NCBI GenBank assembly: GCA_947471745.1
Contig: CANJKZ010000960.1
Coordinates: 868,001-932,000 of the forward strand
Reading direction: 5' to 3'
Length of the DNA stretch: 64,000 nucleotides
DNA from: Closterium sp. Naga37s-1
Taxonomy: Eukaryota > Streptophyta > Zygnematophyceae > Desmidiales > Closteriaceae
Shown: positions 43,601 to 55,600 of the stretch, piece after piece
Position numbering within the stretch: position 1 is the stretch's first letter
Layout of the letters: each line of letters opens with the position of its first letter
Translations under genes and position numbers: made by a program
The notes under the pieces: generated by a model
Told to the model about the DNA's origin: nothing
What the model saw: only the letters and a program-made list of their open reading frames with translations
The model's database searches: none

Positions 43601-46600
43601 CAGGTGCTCGCCTCCGTCATGAGGTGCTCGCCGGTCATCAGGTGCTCGCCTCCGTCATCAGGTGCTCGCCTCCGTCATCAGGTGCTCGCCTCCATCAGCA
43701 GGTGCTCGCCTCCGTCATCAGGTGCTCGCCTCCGTCATCAGGTGCTCGCCTCGGTCATCAGGTGCTCGCCTCCGTCATCAGGTGCTCGCCTCCGTCATCA
43801 GGTGCTCGCCTCCGTCATCAGGTGCTCGCCTTCGTCATCACGTGCTCGCCTCCGTTATCACGTGCTCGCCTCCGTCATCAGGTGCCCGCCTCCGTCATCA
43901 GGTGCTCGCCTCCGTCATCAGGTGCTCGCCTCCGTCATCAGGTGCTCGCCTCCGTCATCAGGTGCTCGCCGGTCATCAGGTGCTCGCCTCCGTCATCACG
44001 TGCTCGCCTCCGTCATCAGGTGCTCGCCTCGGTCATCAGGTGCTCGCCTCCGTCATCAGGTGCTCGCCTCCATCAGCAGGTGCTCGCCTCCGTCATCAGG
44101 TGCTCGCCTCCGTCGGTGCTCGCCTCGGTCATCAGGTGCTCGCCTCCGTCATCAGGTGCTCGCCTCCGTCATCAGGTGCTCGCCTCCGTCATCAGGTGCT
44201 CGCCTCCGTCATCAGGTGCTCGCCTCCGTCATCAGGTGCTCGCCTCCGTCATCTGGTGCTCGCCTTCGTCATCTGGTGCTCGCCTCCGTCATCAGGTGCT
44301 CTCCTCTGTCATCAGGTGCTCGCCTTCGTCATCAAGTGCTCGCCTCCGTCATCAAGTGCTCGCCTCCGTCATCAGGTGCTCGCCTCTGTCATCAGGTGCT
44401 CGCCTCCATCAGCAGGTGCTCGCCTCCGTCATCAGGTGCTCGCCTCCGCCATCAGGTGCTCGCCTCCGCCATCAGGTGCTCGCCTCCGTCATCAGGGGCT
44501 CGCCTCCGTCATCAGGTGCTCGCCTCCGTCATCAGGTGCTCGCCTCGGTCATCAGGTGCTCGCCTCCGTCATCAGGTGCTCGCCTCCGTCATCAGGTGCT
44601 CGCCTCCGTCATCAGGTGCTCGCCTCCGTCATCAGGTGCTCGCCTCCGTCATCAGGTGCTCGCCTCCGTCATCAGGTGCTCGCCTCGGTCATCAGGTGCT
44701 CGCCTCCGTCATCAGGTGCTCGCCTCCGTCATCAGGTGCTCGCCTCCGTCATCAGGTGCTCGCCTCCGTCATCGCCTCCGTCATCAGGTGCTCGCCTCCG
44801 TCATCAGGTGCTCGCCTCCGTCATCAGGTGCTCGCCTCCGTCATCAGGTGCTCGCCTCCATCAGCAGGTGCTCGCCTCCGTCATCAGGTGCTCGCCTCCG
44901 TCATCAGGTGCTCGCCTCGGTCATCAGGTGCTCGCCTCCGTCATCAGGTGCTCGCCTCCGTCATCAGGTGCTCGCCTCCGTCATCAGGTGCTCGCCTCCG
45001 TCATCAGGTGCTCGCCTCCGTTATCACGTGCTCGCCTCCGTCATCAGGTGCCCGCCTCCGTCATCAGGTGCTCGCCTCCGTCATCAGGTGCTCGCCTCCG
45101 TCATCAGGTGCTCGCCTCCGTCATCAGGTGCTCGCCGGTCATCAGGTGCTCGCCTCCGTCATCACGTGCTCGCCTCCGTCATCAGGTGCTCGCCTCCATC
45201 AGCAGGTGCTCGCCTCCGTCATCAGGTGCTCGCCTCCGTCGGTGCTCGCCTCGGTCATCAGGTGCTCGCCTCCGTCATCAGGTGCTCGCCTCCGTCATCA
45301 GGTGCTCGCCTCCGTCATCAGGTGCTCGCCTCCGTCATCAGGTGCTCGCCTCGGTCATCAGGTGCTCGCCTCCGTCATCAGGTGCTCGCCTCCATCAGCA
45401 GGTGCTCGCCTCCGTCATCAGGTGCTCGCCTCCGTCGGTGCTCGCCTCGGTCATCAGGTGCTCGCCTCCGTCATCAGGTGCTCGCCTCCGTCATCAGGTG
45501 CTCGCCTCCGTCATCAGGTGCTCGCCTCCGTCATCAGGTGCTCGCCTCCGTCATCAGGTGCTCGCCTCCGTCATCAGGTGCTCGCCTCCGTCATCAGGTG
45601 CTCGCCTCCGTTATCACGTGCTCGCCTCCGTCATCAGGTGCTCGCCTCCGTCATCAGGTGCTCGCCTCCGTCATCAGGTGCTCGCCTCCGTCATCAGGTG
45701 CTCTCCTCTGTCATCAGGTGCTCGCCTCTGTCATCAGGTGCTCGCCTCCGTCATCAGGTGCTCGCCTCCGTCATCAGGTGCTCGCCTCCGTCATCAGGTG
45801 CTCGCCTCCGTCATCGGGCGCTCGCCTCCGTCATCGAGTGCTCGCCTCCGTCATCAGGTGCTCGCCTTCGTCATCACGTGCTCGCCTTCGTCATCACGTG
45901 CTCGCCTCCGTCATCAGGTGCTCGCCTCCGTCATCAGGTGCTCGCCTCCGTCATCAGGTGCTCGCCTCCGTCATCAGGTGCTCGCCTCCGTCATCAGGTG
46001 CTCGCCTCCGTCATCAGGTGCTCGCCTCCGTTATCACGTGCTCGCCTCCGTCATCAGGTGCTCGCCTCCGTCATCAGGTGCTCGCCTCCGTCATCAGGTG
46101 CTCGCCTCCATCAGCAGGTGCTCGCCTCCGTCATCAGGTGCTCGCCTCCGTCGGTGCTCGCCTCGGTCATCAGGTGCTCGCCTCCGTCATCAGGTGCTCG
46201 CCTCCGTCATCAGGTGCTCGCCTCCGTCATCAGGTGCTCGCCTCCGTCATCAGGTGCTCGCCTCCGTCATCAGGTGCTCGCCTCCGTCATCTGGTGCTCG
46301 CCTTCGTCATCAGGTGCTCGCCTCCGTCATCAGGTGCTCTCCTCTGTCATCAGGTGCTCGCCTTCGTCATCAAGTGCTCGCCTCCGTCATCAAGTGCTCG
46401 CCTCCGTCATCAGGTGCTCGCCTCCGTCATCAGGTGCTCGCCTCCGTCATCACGTGCTCGCCTCCGTCATCAGGTGCTCGCCTCCGTCATCAGGTGCTCG
46501 CCTCCGTCATCAGGTGCTCTCCTCCGTCATCAGGTGCTCGCCTCAGTCATCAGGTGATCGCCTCCGTCATCAGGTGCTCGCCTCCGCCATCAGGTGCTCC

Positions 46601-49600
46601 CCTCCGTCATCAGGTGCTCGCCTCCGTCATCAGGTGCTCGCCTCCGTCATCAGGTGCTCGCCTCCGTCATCAGGTGCTCGCCTCCGTCATCAGGTGCTCG
46701 CCTCCGTCATCAGGTGCTCGCCTCCGTCATCAGGTGCTCGCCTCCGTCATCAGGTGCTCGCCTCCGTCATCAGGTGCTCGCCTCCGTCATCGGGCGCTCG
46801 CCTCCGTCATCGAGTGCTCGCCTCCGTCATCAGGTGCTCGCCTTCGTCATCACGTGCTCGCCTTCGTCATCACGTGCTCGCCTCCGTCATCAGGTGCCCG
46901 CCTCCGTCATCAGGTGCTCGCCTCCGTCATCAGGTGCTCGCCTCCGTCATCAGGTGCTCGCCTCCGTCATCAGGTGCTCGCCGGTCATCAGGTGCTCGCC
47001 TCCGTCATCACGTGCTCGCCTCCGTCATCAGGTGCTCGCCTCGGTCATCAGGTGCTCGCCTCCGTCATCAGGTGCTCGCCTCCATCAGCAGGTGCTCGCC
47101 TCCGTCATCAGGTGCTCGCCTCCGTCGGTGCTCGCCTCGGTCATCAGGTGCTCGCCTCCGTCATCAGGTGCTCGCCTCCGTCATCAGGTGCTCGCCTCCG
47201 TCATCAGGTGCTCGCCTCCGTCATCAGGTGCTCGCCTCCGTCATCAGGTGCTCGCCTCCGTCATCTGGTGCTCGCCTTCGTCATCAGGTGCTCGCCTCCG
47301 TCATCAGGTGCTCTCCTCTGTCATCAGGTGCTCGCCTTCGTCATCAAGTGCTCGCCTCCGTCATCAAGTGCTCGCCTCCGTCATCAGGTGCTCGCCTCCG
47401 TCATCAGGTGCTCGCCTCCGTCATCAGGTGCTCTCCTCTGTCATCAGGTGCTCGCCTCTGTCATCAGGTGCTCGCCTCCGTCATCAGGTGCTCGCCTCCG
47501 TCATCAGGTGCTCGCCTCCGTCATCAGGCGCTCGCCTCCGTCATCGAGTGCTCGCCTCCGTCATCAGGTGCTCGCCTCCGTCATCAGGTGCTCGCCTCCG
47601 TCATCAGGTGCTCTCCTCTGTCATCAGGTGCTCGCCTCGGTCATCAAGTGATCGCCTCCGTCATCAGGTGCTCGCCTCCGTCATCAGGCGCTCGCCTCCG
47701 TCATCAGGCGCTCGCCTCCGTCATCGAGTGCTCGCCTCCGTCATCAGGTGCTCGCCTCCGTCATCAGGTGCTCGCCTCCGTCATCAGGTGCTCGCCTCCG
47801 TCATCAGGTGCTCGCCTCCGTCATCAGGTGCTCGCCTCCGTCATCAGGTGCTCGCCTCCGTCATCAGGTGCTCTCCTCTGTCATCAGGTGCTCGCCTCTG
47901 TCATCAGGTGCTCGCCTCCGTCATCAGGTGCTCGCCTCCGCCATCAGGCGCTCGCCTCCGTCATCGAGTGCTCGCCTCCGTCATCAGGTGCTCGCCTCCG
48001 TCATCAGGTGCTCGCCTCCGTCATCAGGTGCTCTCCTCTGTCATCAGGTGCTCGCCTCGGTCATCAGGTGATCGCCTCCGTCATCAGGTGCTCGCCTCCG
48101 CCATCAGGTGCTCGCCTCCGCCATCAGGTGCTCGCCTCCGTCATCAGGTGCTCGCCTCCGTCATCAGGTGCTCGCCTCGGTCATCAGGTGCTCGCCTCGG
48201 TCATCAGGTGCTCGCCTCCGTCATCAGGTGCTCGCCTCCGTCATCAGGTGCTCGCCTCCGTCATCAGGTGCTCGCCTCCGTCATCAGGTGCTCGCCTCCG
48301 TCATCAGGTGCTCGCCTCCGTCATCAGGTGCTCGCCTCCGTCATCAGGTGCTCGCCTCCGTCATCAGGTGCTCGCCTCCATCAGCAGGTGCTCGCCTCCG
48401 TCATCAGGTGCTCGCCTCCGTCATCAGGTGCTCGCCTCGGTCATCAGGTGCTCGCCTCCGTCATCAGGTCCTCGCCTCCGTCATCAGGTGCTCGCCTCCG
48501 TCATCAGGTGCTCGCCTCCGTCATCAGGTGCTCGCCTCCGTTATCACGTGCTCGCCTCCGTCATCAGGTGCCCGCCTCCGTCATCAGGTGCTCGCCTCCG
48601 TCATCAGGTGCTCGCCTCCGTCATCAGGTGCTCGCCTCCGTCATCAGGTGCTCGCCGGTCATCAGGTGCTCGCCTCCGTCATCAGGTGCTCGCCTCCGTC
48701 GGTGCTCGCCTCGGTCATCAGGTGCTCGCCTCCGTCATCAGGTGCTCGCCTCCGTCATCAGGTGCTCGCCTCCGTCATCAGGTGCTCGCCTCCGTCATCA
48801 GGTGCTCGCCTCCGTCATCAGGTGCTCGCCTCCGTCATCTGGTGCTCGCCTTCGTCATCAGGTGCTCGCCTCCGTCATCAGGTGCTCTCCTCTGTCATCA
48901 GGTGCTCGCCTTCGTCATCAAGTGCTCGCCTCCGTCATCAAGTGCTCGCCTCCGTCATCAGGTGCTCGCCTCCGTCATCAGGTGCTCGCCTCCGTCATCA
49001 CGTGCTCGCCTCCGTCATCAGGTGCTCGCCTCCGTCATCAGGTGCTCGCCTCCGTCATCAGGTGCTCTCCTCCGTCATCAGGTGCTCGCCTCAGTCATCA
49101 GGTGATCGCCTCCGTCATCAGGTGCTCGCCTCCGCCATCAGGTGCTCCCCTCCGTCATCAGGTGCTCGCCTCCGTCATCAGGTGCTCGCCTCCGTCATCA
49201 GGTGCTCGCCTCCGTCATCAGGTGCTCGCCTCCGTCATCAGGTGCTCGCCTCCGTCATCAGGTGCTCGCCTCCGTCATCAGGTGCTCGCCTCCGTCATCA
49301 GGTGCTCGCCTCCGTCATCAGGTGCTCGCCTCCGTCATCAGGTGCTCGCCTCCGTCATCAGGTGCTCGCCTCCGTCAGCAGGTGCTCGCCTCCGTCATCA
49401 GGTGCTCGCCTCCGTCATCAGGTGCTCGCCTCGGTCATCAGGTGCTCGCCTCCGTCATCAGGTGCTCGCCTCCGTCATCAGGTGCTCGCCTCCGTCATCA
49501 GGTGCTCGCCTCCGTCATCAGGTGCTCGCCTCCGTTATCACGTGCTCGCCTCCGTCATCAGGTGCCCGCCTCCGTCATCAGGTGCTCGCCTCCGTCATCA

Positions 49601-52600
49601 GGTGCTCGCCTCCGTCATCAGGTGCTCGCCGGTCATCAGGTGCTCGCCTCCGTCATCACGTGCTCGCCTCGGTCATCAGGTGCTCGCCTCGGTCATCAGG
49701 TGCTCGCCTCCGTCATCAGGTGCTCGCCTCCGTCAGCAGGTGCTCGCCTCCGTCATCAGGTGCTCGCCTCCGTCGGTGCTCGCCTCGGTCATCAGGTGCT
49801 CGCCTCCGTCATCAGGTGCTCGCCTCCGTCATCAGGTGCTCGCCTCCGTCATCAGGTGCTCGCCTCCGTCATCAGGTGCTCGCCTCCGTCATCAGGTGCT
49901 CGCCTCCGTCATCAGGTGCTCGCCTCCGTTATCACGTGCTCGCCTCCGTCATCAGGTGCTCGCCTCGGTCATCAGGTGCTCGCCTCCGTTATCACGTGCT
50001 CGCCTCCGTCATCAGGTGCTCGCCTCCGTCATCAGGTGCTCGCCTCCGTCATCAGGTGCTCGCCTCCGTCATCAGGTGCTCTCCTCTGTCATCAGGTGCT
50101 CGCCTCTGTCATCAGGTGCTCGCCTCCGTCATCAGGTGCTCGCCTCCGTCATCAGGTGCTCGCCTCCGTCATCAGGCGCTCGCCTCCGTCATCGAGTGCT
50201 CGCCTCCGTCATCAGGTGCTCGCCTCCGTCATCAGGTGCTCGCCTCCGTCATCAGGTGCTCTCCTCTGTCATCAGGTGCTCGCCTCGGTCATCAAGTGAT
50301 CGCCTCCGTCATCAGGTGCTCGCCTCCGTCATCAGGCGCTCGCCTCCGTCATCAGGCGCTCGCCTCCGTCATCGAGTGCTCGCCTCCGTCATCAGGTGCT
50401 CGCCTCCGTCATCAGGTGCTCGCCTCCGTCATCAGGTGCTCGCCTCCGTCATCAGGTGCTCGCCTCCGTCATCAGGTGCTCGCCTCCGTCATCAGGTGCT
50501 CGCCTCCGTCATCAGGTGCTCTCCTCTGTCATCAGGTGCTCGCCTCTGTCATCAGGTGCTCGCCTCCGTCATCAGGTGCTCGCCTCCGCCATCAGGCGCT
50601 CGCCTCCGTCATCGAGTGCTCGCCTCCGTCATCAGGTGCTCGCCTCCGTCATCAGGTGCTCGCCTCCGTCATCAGGTGCTCTCCTCTGTCATCAGGTGCT
50701 CGCCTCGGTCATCAGGTGATCGCCTCCGTCATCAGGTGCTCGCCTCCGCCATCAGGTGCTCGCCTCCGCCATCAGGTGCTCGCCTCCGTCATCAGGTGCT
50801 CGCCTCCGTCATCAGGTGCTCGCCTCGGTCATCAGGTGCTCGCCTCGGTCATCAGGTGCTCGCCTCCGTCATCAGGTGCTCGCCTCCGTCATCAGGTGCT
50901 CGCCTCCGTCATCAGGTGCTCGCCTCCGTCATCAGGTGCTCGCCTCCGTCATCAGGTGCTCGCCTCCGTCATCAGGTGCTCGCCTCCGTCATCAGGTGCT
51001 CGCCTCCGTCATCAGGTGCTCGCCTCCATCAGCAGGTGCTCGCCTCCGTCATCAGGTGCTCGCCTCCGTCATCAGGTGCTCGCCTCGGTCATCAGGTGCT
51101 CGCCTCCGTCATCAGGTCCTCGCCTCCGTCATCAGGTGCTCGCCTCCGTCATCAGGTGCTCGCCTCCGTCATCAGGTGCTCGCCTCCGTTATCACGTGCT
51201 CGCCTCCGTCATCAGGTGCCCGCCTCCGTCATCAGGTGCTCGCCTCCGTCATCAGGTGCTCGCCTCCGTCATTTGGTGCTCGCCTCCGTCATCAGGTGCT
51301 CGCCTCCGTCATCAGGTGCTCTCCTCGGTCATCAGGTGCTCGCCTCCGTCATCAGGTGCTCGCCTCCGTCATCAAGTGCTCGCCTCCGTCATCAGGTGCT
51401 CGCCTCCGTCATCAGGTGCTCGCCTCCGTCATCAGGTGCTCGCCTCCGTCATCAGGTGCTCGCCTCCGTCGGTGCTCGCCTCGGTCATCAGGTGCTCGCC
51501 TCCGTCATCAGGTGCTCGCCTCCGTCATCAGGTGCTCGCCTCCGTCATCAGGTGCTCGCCTCCGTCATCAGGTGCTCGCCTCCGTCATCAGGTGCTCGCC
51601 TCCGTCATCAGGTGCTCGCCTCCGTTATCACGTGCTCGCCTCCGTCATCAGGTGCTCGCCTCGGTCATCAGGTGCTCGCCTCCGTTATCACGTGCTCGCC
51701 TCCGTCATCAGGTGCTCGCCTCCGTCATCAGGTGCTCGCCTCCGTCATCAGGTGCTCGCCTCCGTCATCAGGTGCTCTCCTCTGTCATCAGGTGCTCGCC
51801 TCTGTCATCAGGTGCTCGCCTCCGTCATCAGGTGCTCGCCTCCGTCATCAGGTGCTCGCCTCCGTCATCAGGCGCTCGCCTCCGTCATCGAGTGCTCGCC
51901 TCCGTCATCAGGTGCTCGCCTCCGTCATCAGGTGCTCGCCTCCGTCATCAGGTGCTCTCCTCTGTCATCAGGTGCTCGCCTCGGTCATCAAGTGATCGCC
52001 TCCGTCATCAGGTGCTCGCCTCCGTCATCAGGCGCTCGCCTCCGTCATCAGGCGCTCGCCTCCGTCATCGAGTGCTCGCCTCCGTCATCAGGTGCTCGCC
52101 TCCGTCATCAGGTGCTCGCCTCCGTCATCAGGTGCTCGCCTCCGTCATCAGGTGCTCGCCTCCGTCATCAGGTGCTCGCCTCCGTCATCAGGTGCTCGCC
52201 TCCGTCATCAGGTGCTCTCCTCTGTCATCAGGTGCTCGCCTCTGTCATCAGGTGCTCGCCTCCGTCATCAGGTGCTCGCCTCCGCCATCAGGCGCTCGCC
52301 TCCGTCATCGAGTGCTCGCCTCCGTCATCAGGTGCTCGCCTCCGTCATCAGGTGCTCGCCTCCGTCATCAGGTGCTCTCCTCTGTCATCAGGTGCTCGCC
52401 TCGGTCATCAGGTGATCGCCTCCGTCATCAGGTGCTCGCCTCCGCCATCAGGTGCTCGCCTCCGCCATCAGGTGCTCGCCTCCGTCATCAGGTGCTCGCC
52501 TCCGTCATCAGGTGCTCGCCTCGGTCATCAGGTGCTCGCCTCGGTCATCAGGTGCTCGCCTCCGTCATCAGGTGCTCGCCTCCGTCATCAGGTGCTCGCC

Positions 52601-55600
52601 TCCGTCATCAGGTGCTCGCCTCCGTCATCAGGTGCTCGCCTCCGTCATCAGGTGCTCGCCTCCGTCATCAGGTGCTCGCCTCCGTCATCAGGTGCTCGCC
52701 TCCGTCATCAGGTGCTCGCCTCCATCAGCAGGTGCTCGCCTCCGTCATCAGGTGCTCGCCTCCGTCATCAGGTGCTCGCCTCGGTCATCAGGTGCTCGCC
52801 TCCGTCATCAGGTCCTCGCCTCCGTCATCAGGTGCTCGCCTCCGTCATCAGGTGCTCGCCTCCGTCATCAGGTGCTCGCCTCCGTTATCACGTGCTCGCC
52901 TCCGTCATCAGGTGCCCGCCTCCGTCATCAGGTGCTCGCCTCCGTCATCAGGTGCTCGCCTCCGTCATCAGGTGCTCGCCTCCGTCATCAGGTGCTCGCC
53001 GGTCATCAGGTGCTCGCCTCCGTCATCACGTGCTCGCCTCCGTCATCAGGTGCTCGCCTCGGTCATCAGGTGCTCGCCTCCGTCATCAGGTGCTCGCCTC
53101 CATCAGCAGGTGCTCGCCTCCGTCATCAGGTGCTCGCCTCCGTCGGTGCTCGCCTCGGTCATCAGGTGCTCGCCTCCGTCATCAGGTGCTCGCCTCCGTC
53201 ATCAGGTGCTCGCCTCCGTCATCAGGTGCTCGCCTCCGTCATCAGGTGCTCGCCTCCGTCATCAGGTGCTCGCCTCCGTCATCTGGTGCTCGCCTTCGTC
53301 ATCAGGTGCTCGCCTCCGTCATCAGGTGCTCTCCTCTGTCATCAGGTGCTCGCCTTCGTCATCAGGTGCTCGCCTCCGTCATCAAGTGCTCGCCTCCGTC
53401 ATCAGGTGCTCGCCTCCGTCATCAGGTGCTCGCCTCCGTCATCGAGTGCTCGCCTCCGTCATCGAGTGCTCGCCTCCGTCATCGAGTGCTCGCCTCCGTC
53501 ATCGAGTGCTCGCCTCCGCCATCAGGTGCTCGCCTCCGTCATCAGGTGCTCGCCTCCGTCATCAGGTGCTCGCCTCCGTTATCACGTGCTCGCCTCCGTC
53601 ATCAGGTGCTCGCCTCCGTCATCAGGTGCTCGCCTCCGTCATCAGGTGCTCTCCTCTGTCATCAGGTGCTCGCCTCTGTCATCAGGTGCTCGCCTCCGTC
53701 ATCAGGTGCTCGCCTCCGTCATCAGGTGCTCGCCTCCGTCATCAGGTGCTCGCCTCCGCCATCAGGTGCTCCCCTCCGTCATCAGGTGCTCGCCTCCGTC
53801 ATCAGGTGCTCGCCTCCGTCATCAGGTGCTCGCCTCCGTCATCAGGTGCTCGCCTCGGTCAGCAGGTGATCGCCTCCGTCATCAGGTGCTCGCCTCCGCC
53901 ATCAGGTGCTCGCCTCCGCCATCAGGTGCTCGCCTCCGTCATCAGGTGCTCGCCTCCGTCATCAGGTGCTCGCCTCGGTCATCAGGTGCTCGCCTCGGTC
54001 ATCAGGTGCTCGCCTCCGTCATCAGGTGCTCGCCTCCGTCATCAGGTGCTCGCCTCCGTCATCAGGTGCTCGCCTCCGTCATCAGGTGCTCGCCTCCGTC
54101 ATCAGGTGCTCGCCTCCGTCATCAGGTGCTCGCCTCCGTCATCAGGTGCTCGCCTCCGTCATCAGGTGCTCGCCTCCGTCATCAGGTGCTCGCCTCCATC
54201 AGCAGGTGCTCGCCTCCGTCATCAGGTGCTCGCCTCCGTCATCAGGTGCTCGCCTCGGTCATCAGGTGCTCGCCTCCGTCATCAGGTGCTCGCCTCCGTC
54301 ATCAGGTGCTCGCCTCCGTCATCAGGTGCTCGCCTCCGTCATCAGGTGCTCGCCTCCGTTATCACGTGCTCGCCTCCGTCATCAGGTGCCCGCCTCCGTC
54401 ATCAGGTGCTCGCCTCCGTCATCAGGTGCTCGCCTCCGTCATCAGGTGCTCGCCTCTGTCATCATGTGCTCGCCGGTCATCAGGTGCTCGCCTCCGTCAT
54501 CACGTGCTCGCCTCCGTCATCAGGTGCTCGCCTCGGTCATCAGGTGCTCGCCTCCGTCATCAGGTGCTCGCCTCCATCAGCAGGTGCTCGCCTCCGTCAT
54601 CAGGTGCTCGCCTCCGTCGGTGCTCGCCTCGGTCATCAGGTGCTCGCCTCCGTCATCAGGTGCTCGCCTCCGTCATCAGGTGCTCGCCTCCGTCATCAGG
54701 TGCTCGCCTCCGTCATCAGGTGCTCGCCTCCGTCATCAGGTGCTCGCCTCCGTCATCAGGTGATCGCCTCCGTCATCAGGTGCTCGCCTCCGCCATCAGG
54801 TGCTCGCCTCCGCCATCAGGTGCTCGCCTCCGTCATCAGGTGCTCGCCTCCGTCATCAGGTGCTCGCCTCGGTCATCAGGTGCTCGCCTCCGTCATCAGG
54901 TGCTCGCCTCCGTCATCAGGTGCTCGCCTCCGTCATCAGGTGCTCGCCTCCGTCATCAGGTGCTCGCCTCCGTCATCAGGTGCTCGCCTCCGTCATCTGG
55001 TGCTCGCCTTCGTCATCAGGTGCTCGCCTCCGTCATCAGGTGCTCTCCTCTGTCATCAGGTGCTCGCCTTCGTCATCAGGTGCTCGCCTCCGTCATCAAG
55101 TGCTCGCCTCTGTCATCAGGTGCTCGCCTCCGTCATCAGGTGCTCGCCTCCGTCATCACGTGCTCGCCTCCGTCATCAGGTGCTCGCCTCCGTCATCAGG
55201 TGCTCGCCTCCATCAGCAGGTGCTCGCCTCCGTCATCAGGTGCTCGCCTCCGTCGGTGCTCGCCTCGGTCATCAGGTGCTCGCCTCCGTCATCAGGTGCT
55301 CGCCTCCGTCATCAGGTGCTCGCCTCCGTCATCAGGTGCTCGCCTCCGTCATCAGGTGCTCGCCTCCGTCATCAGGTGCTCGCCTCCGTCATCAGGTGAT
55401 CGCCTCCGTCATCAGGTGCTCGCCTCCGCCATCAGGTGCTCGCCTCCGCCATCAGGTGCTCGCCTCCGTCATCAGGTGCTCGCCTCCGTCATCAGGTGCT
55501 CGCCTCGGTCATCAGGTGCTCGCCTCCGTCATCAGGTGCTCGCCTCCGTCATCAGGTGCTCGCCTCCGTCATCAGGTGCTCGCCTCCGTCATCAGGTGCT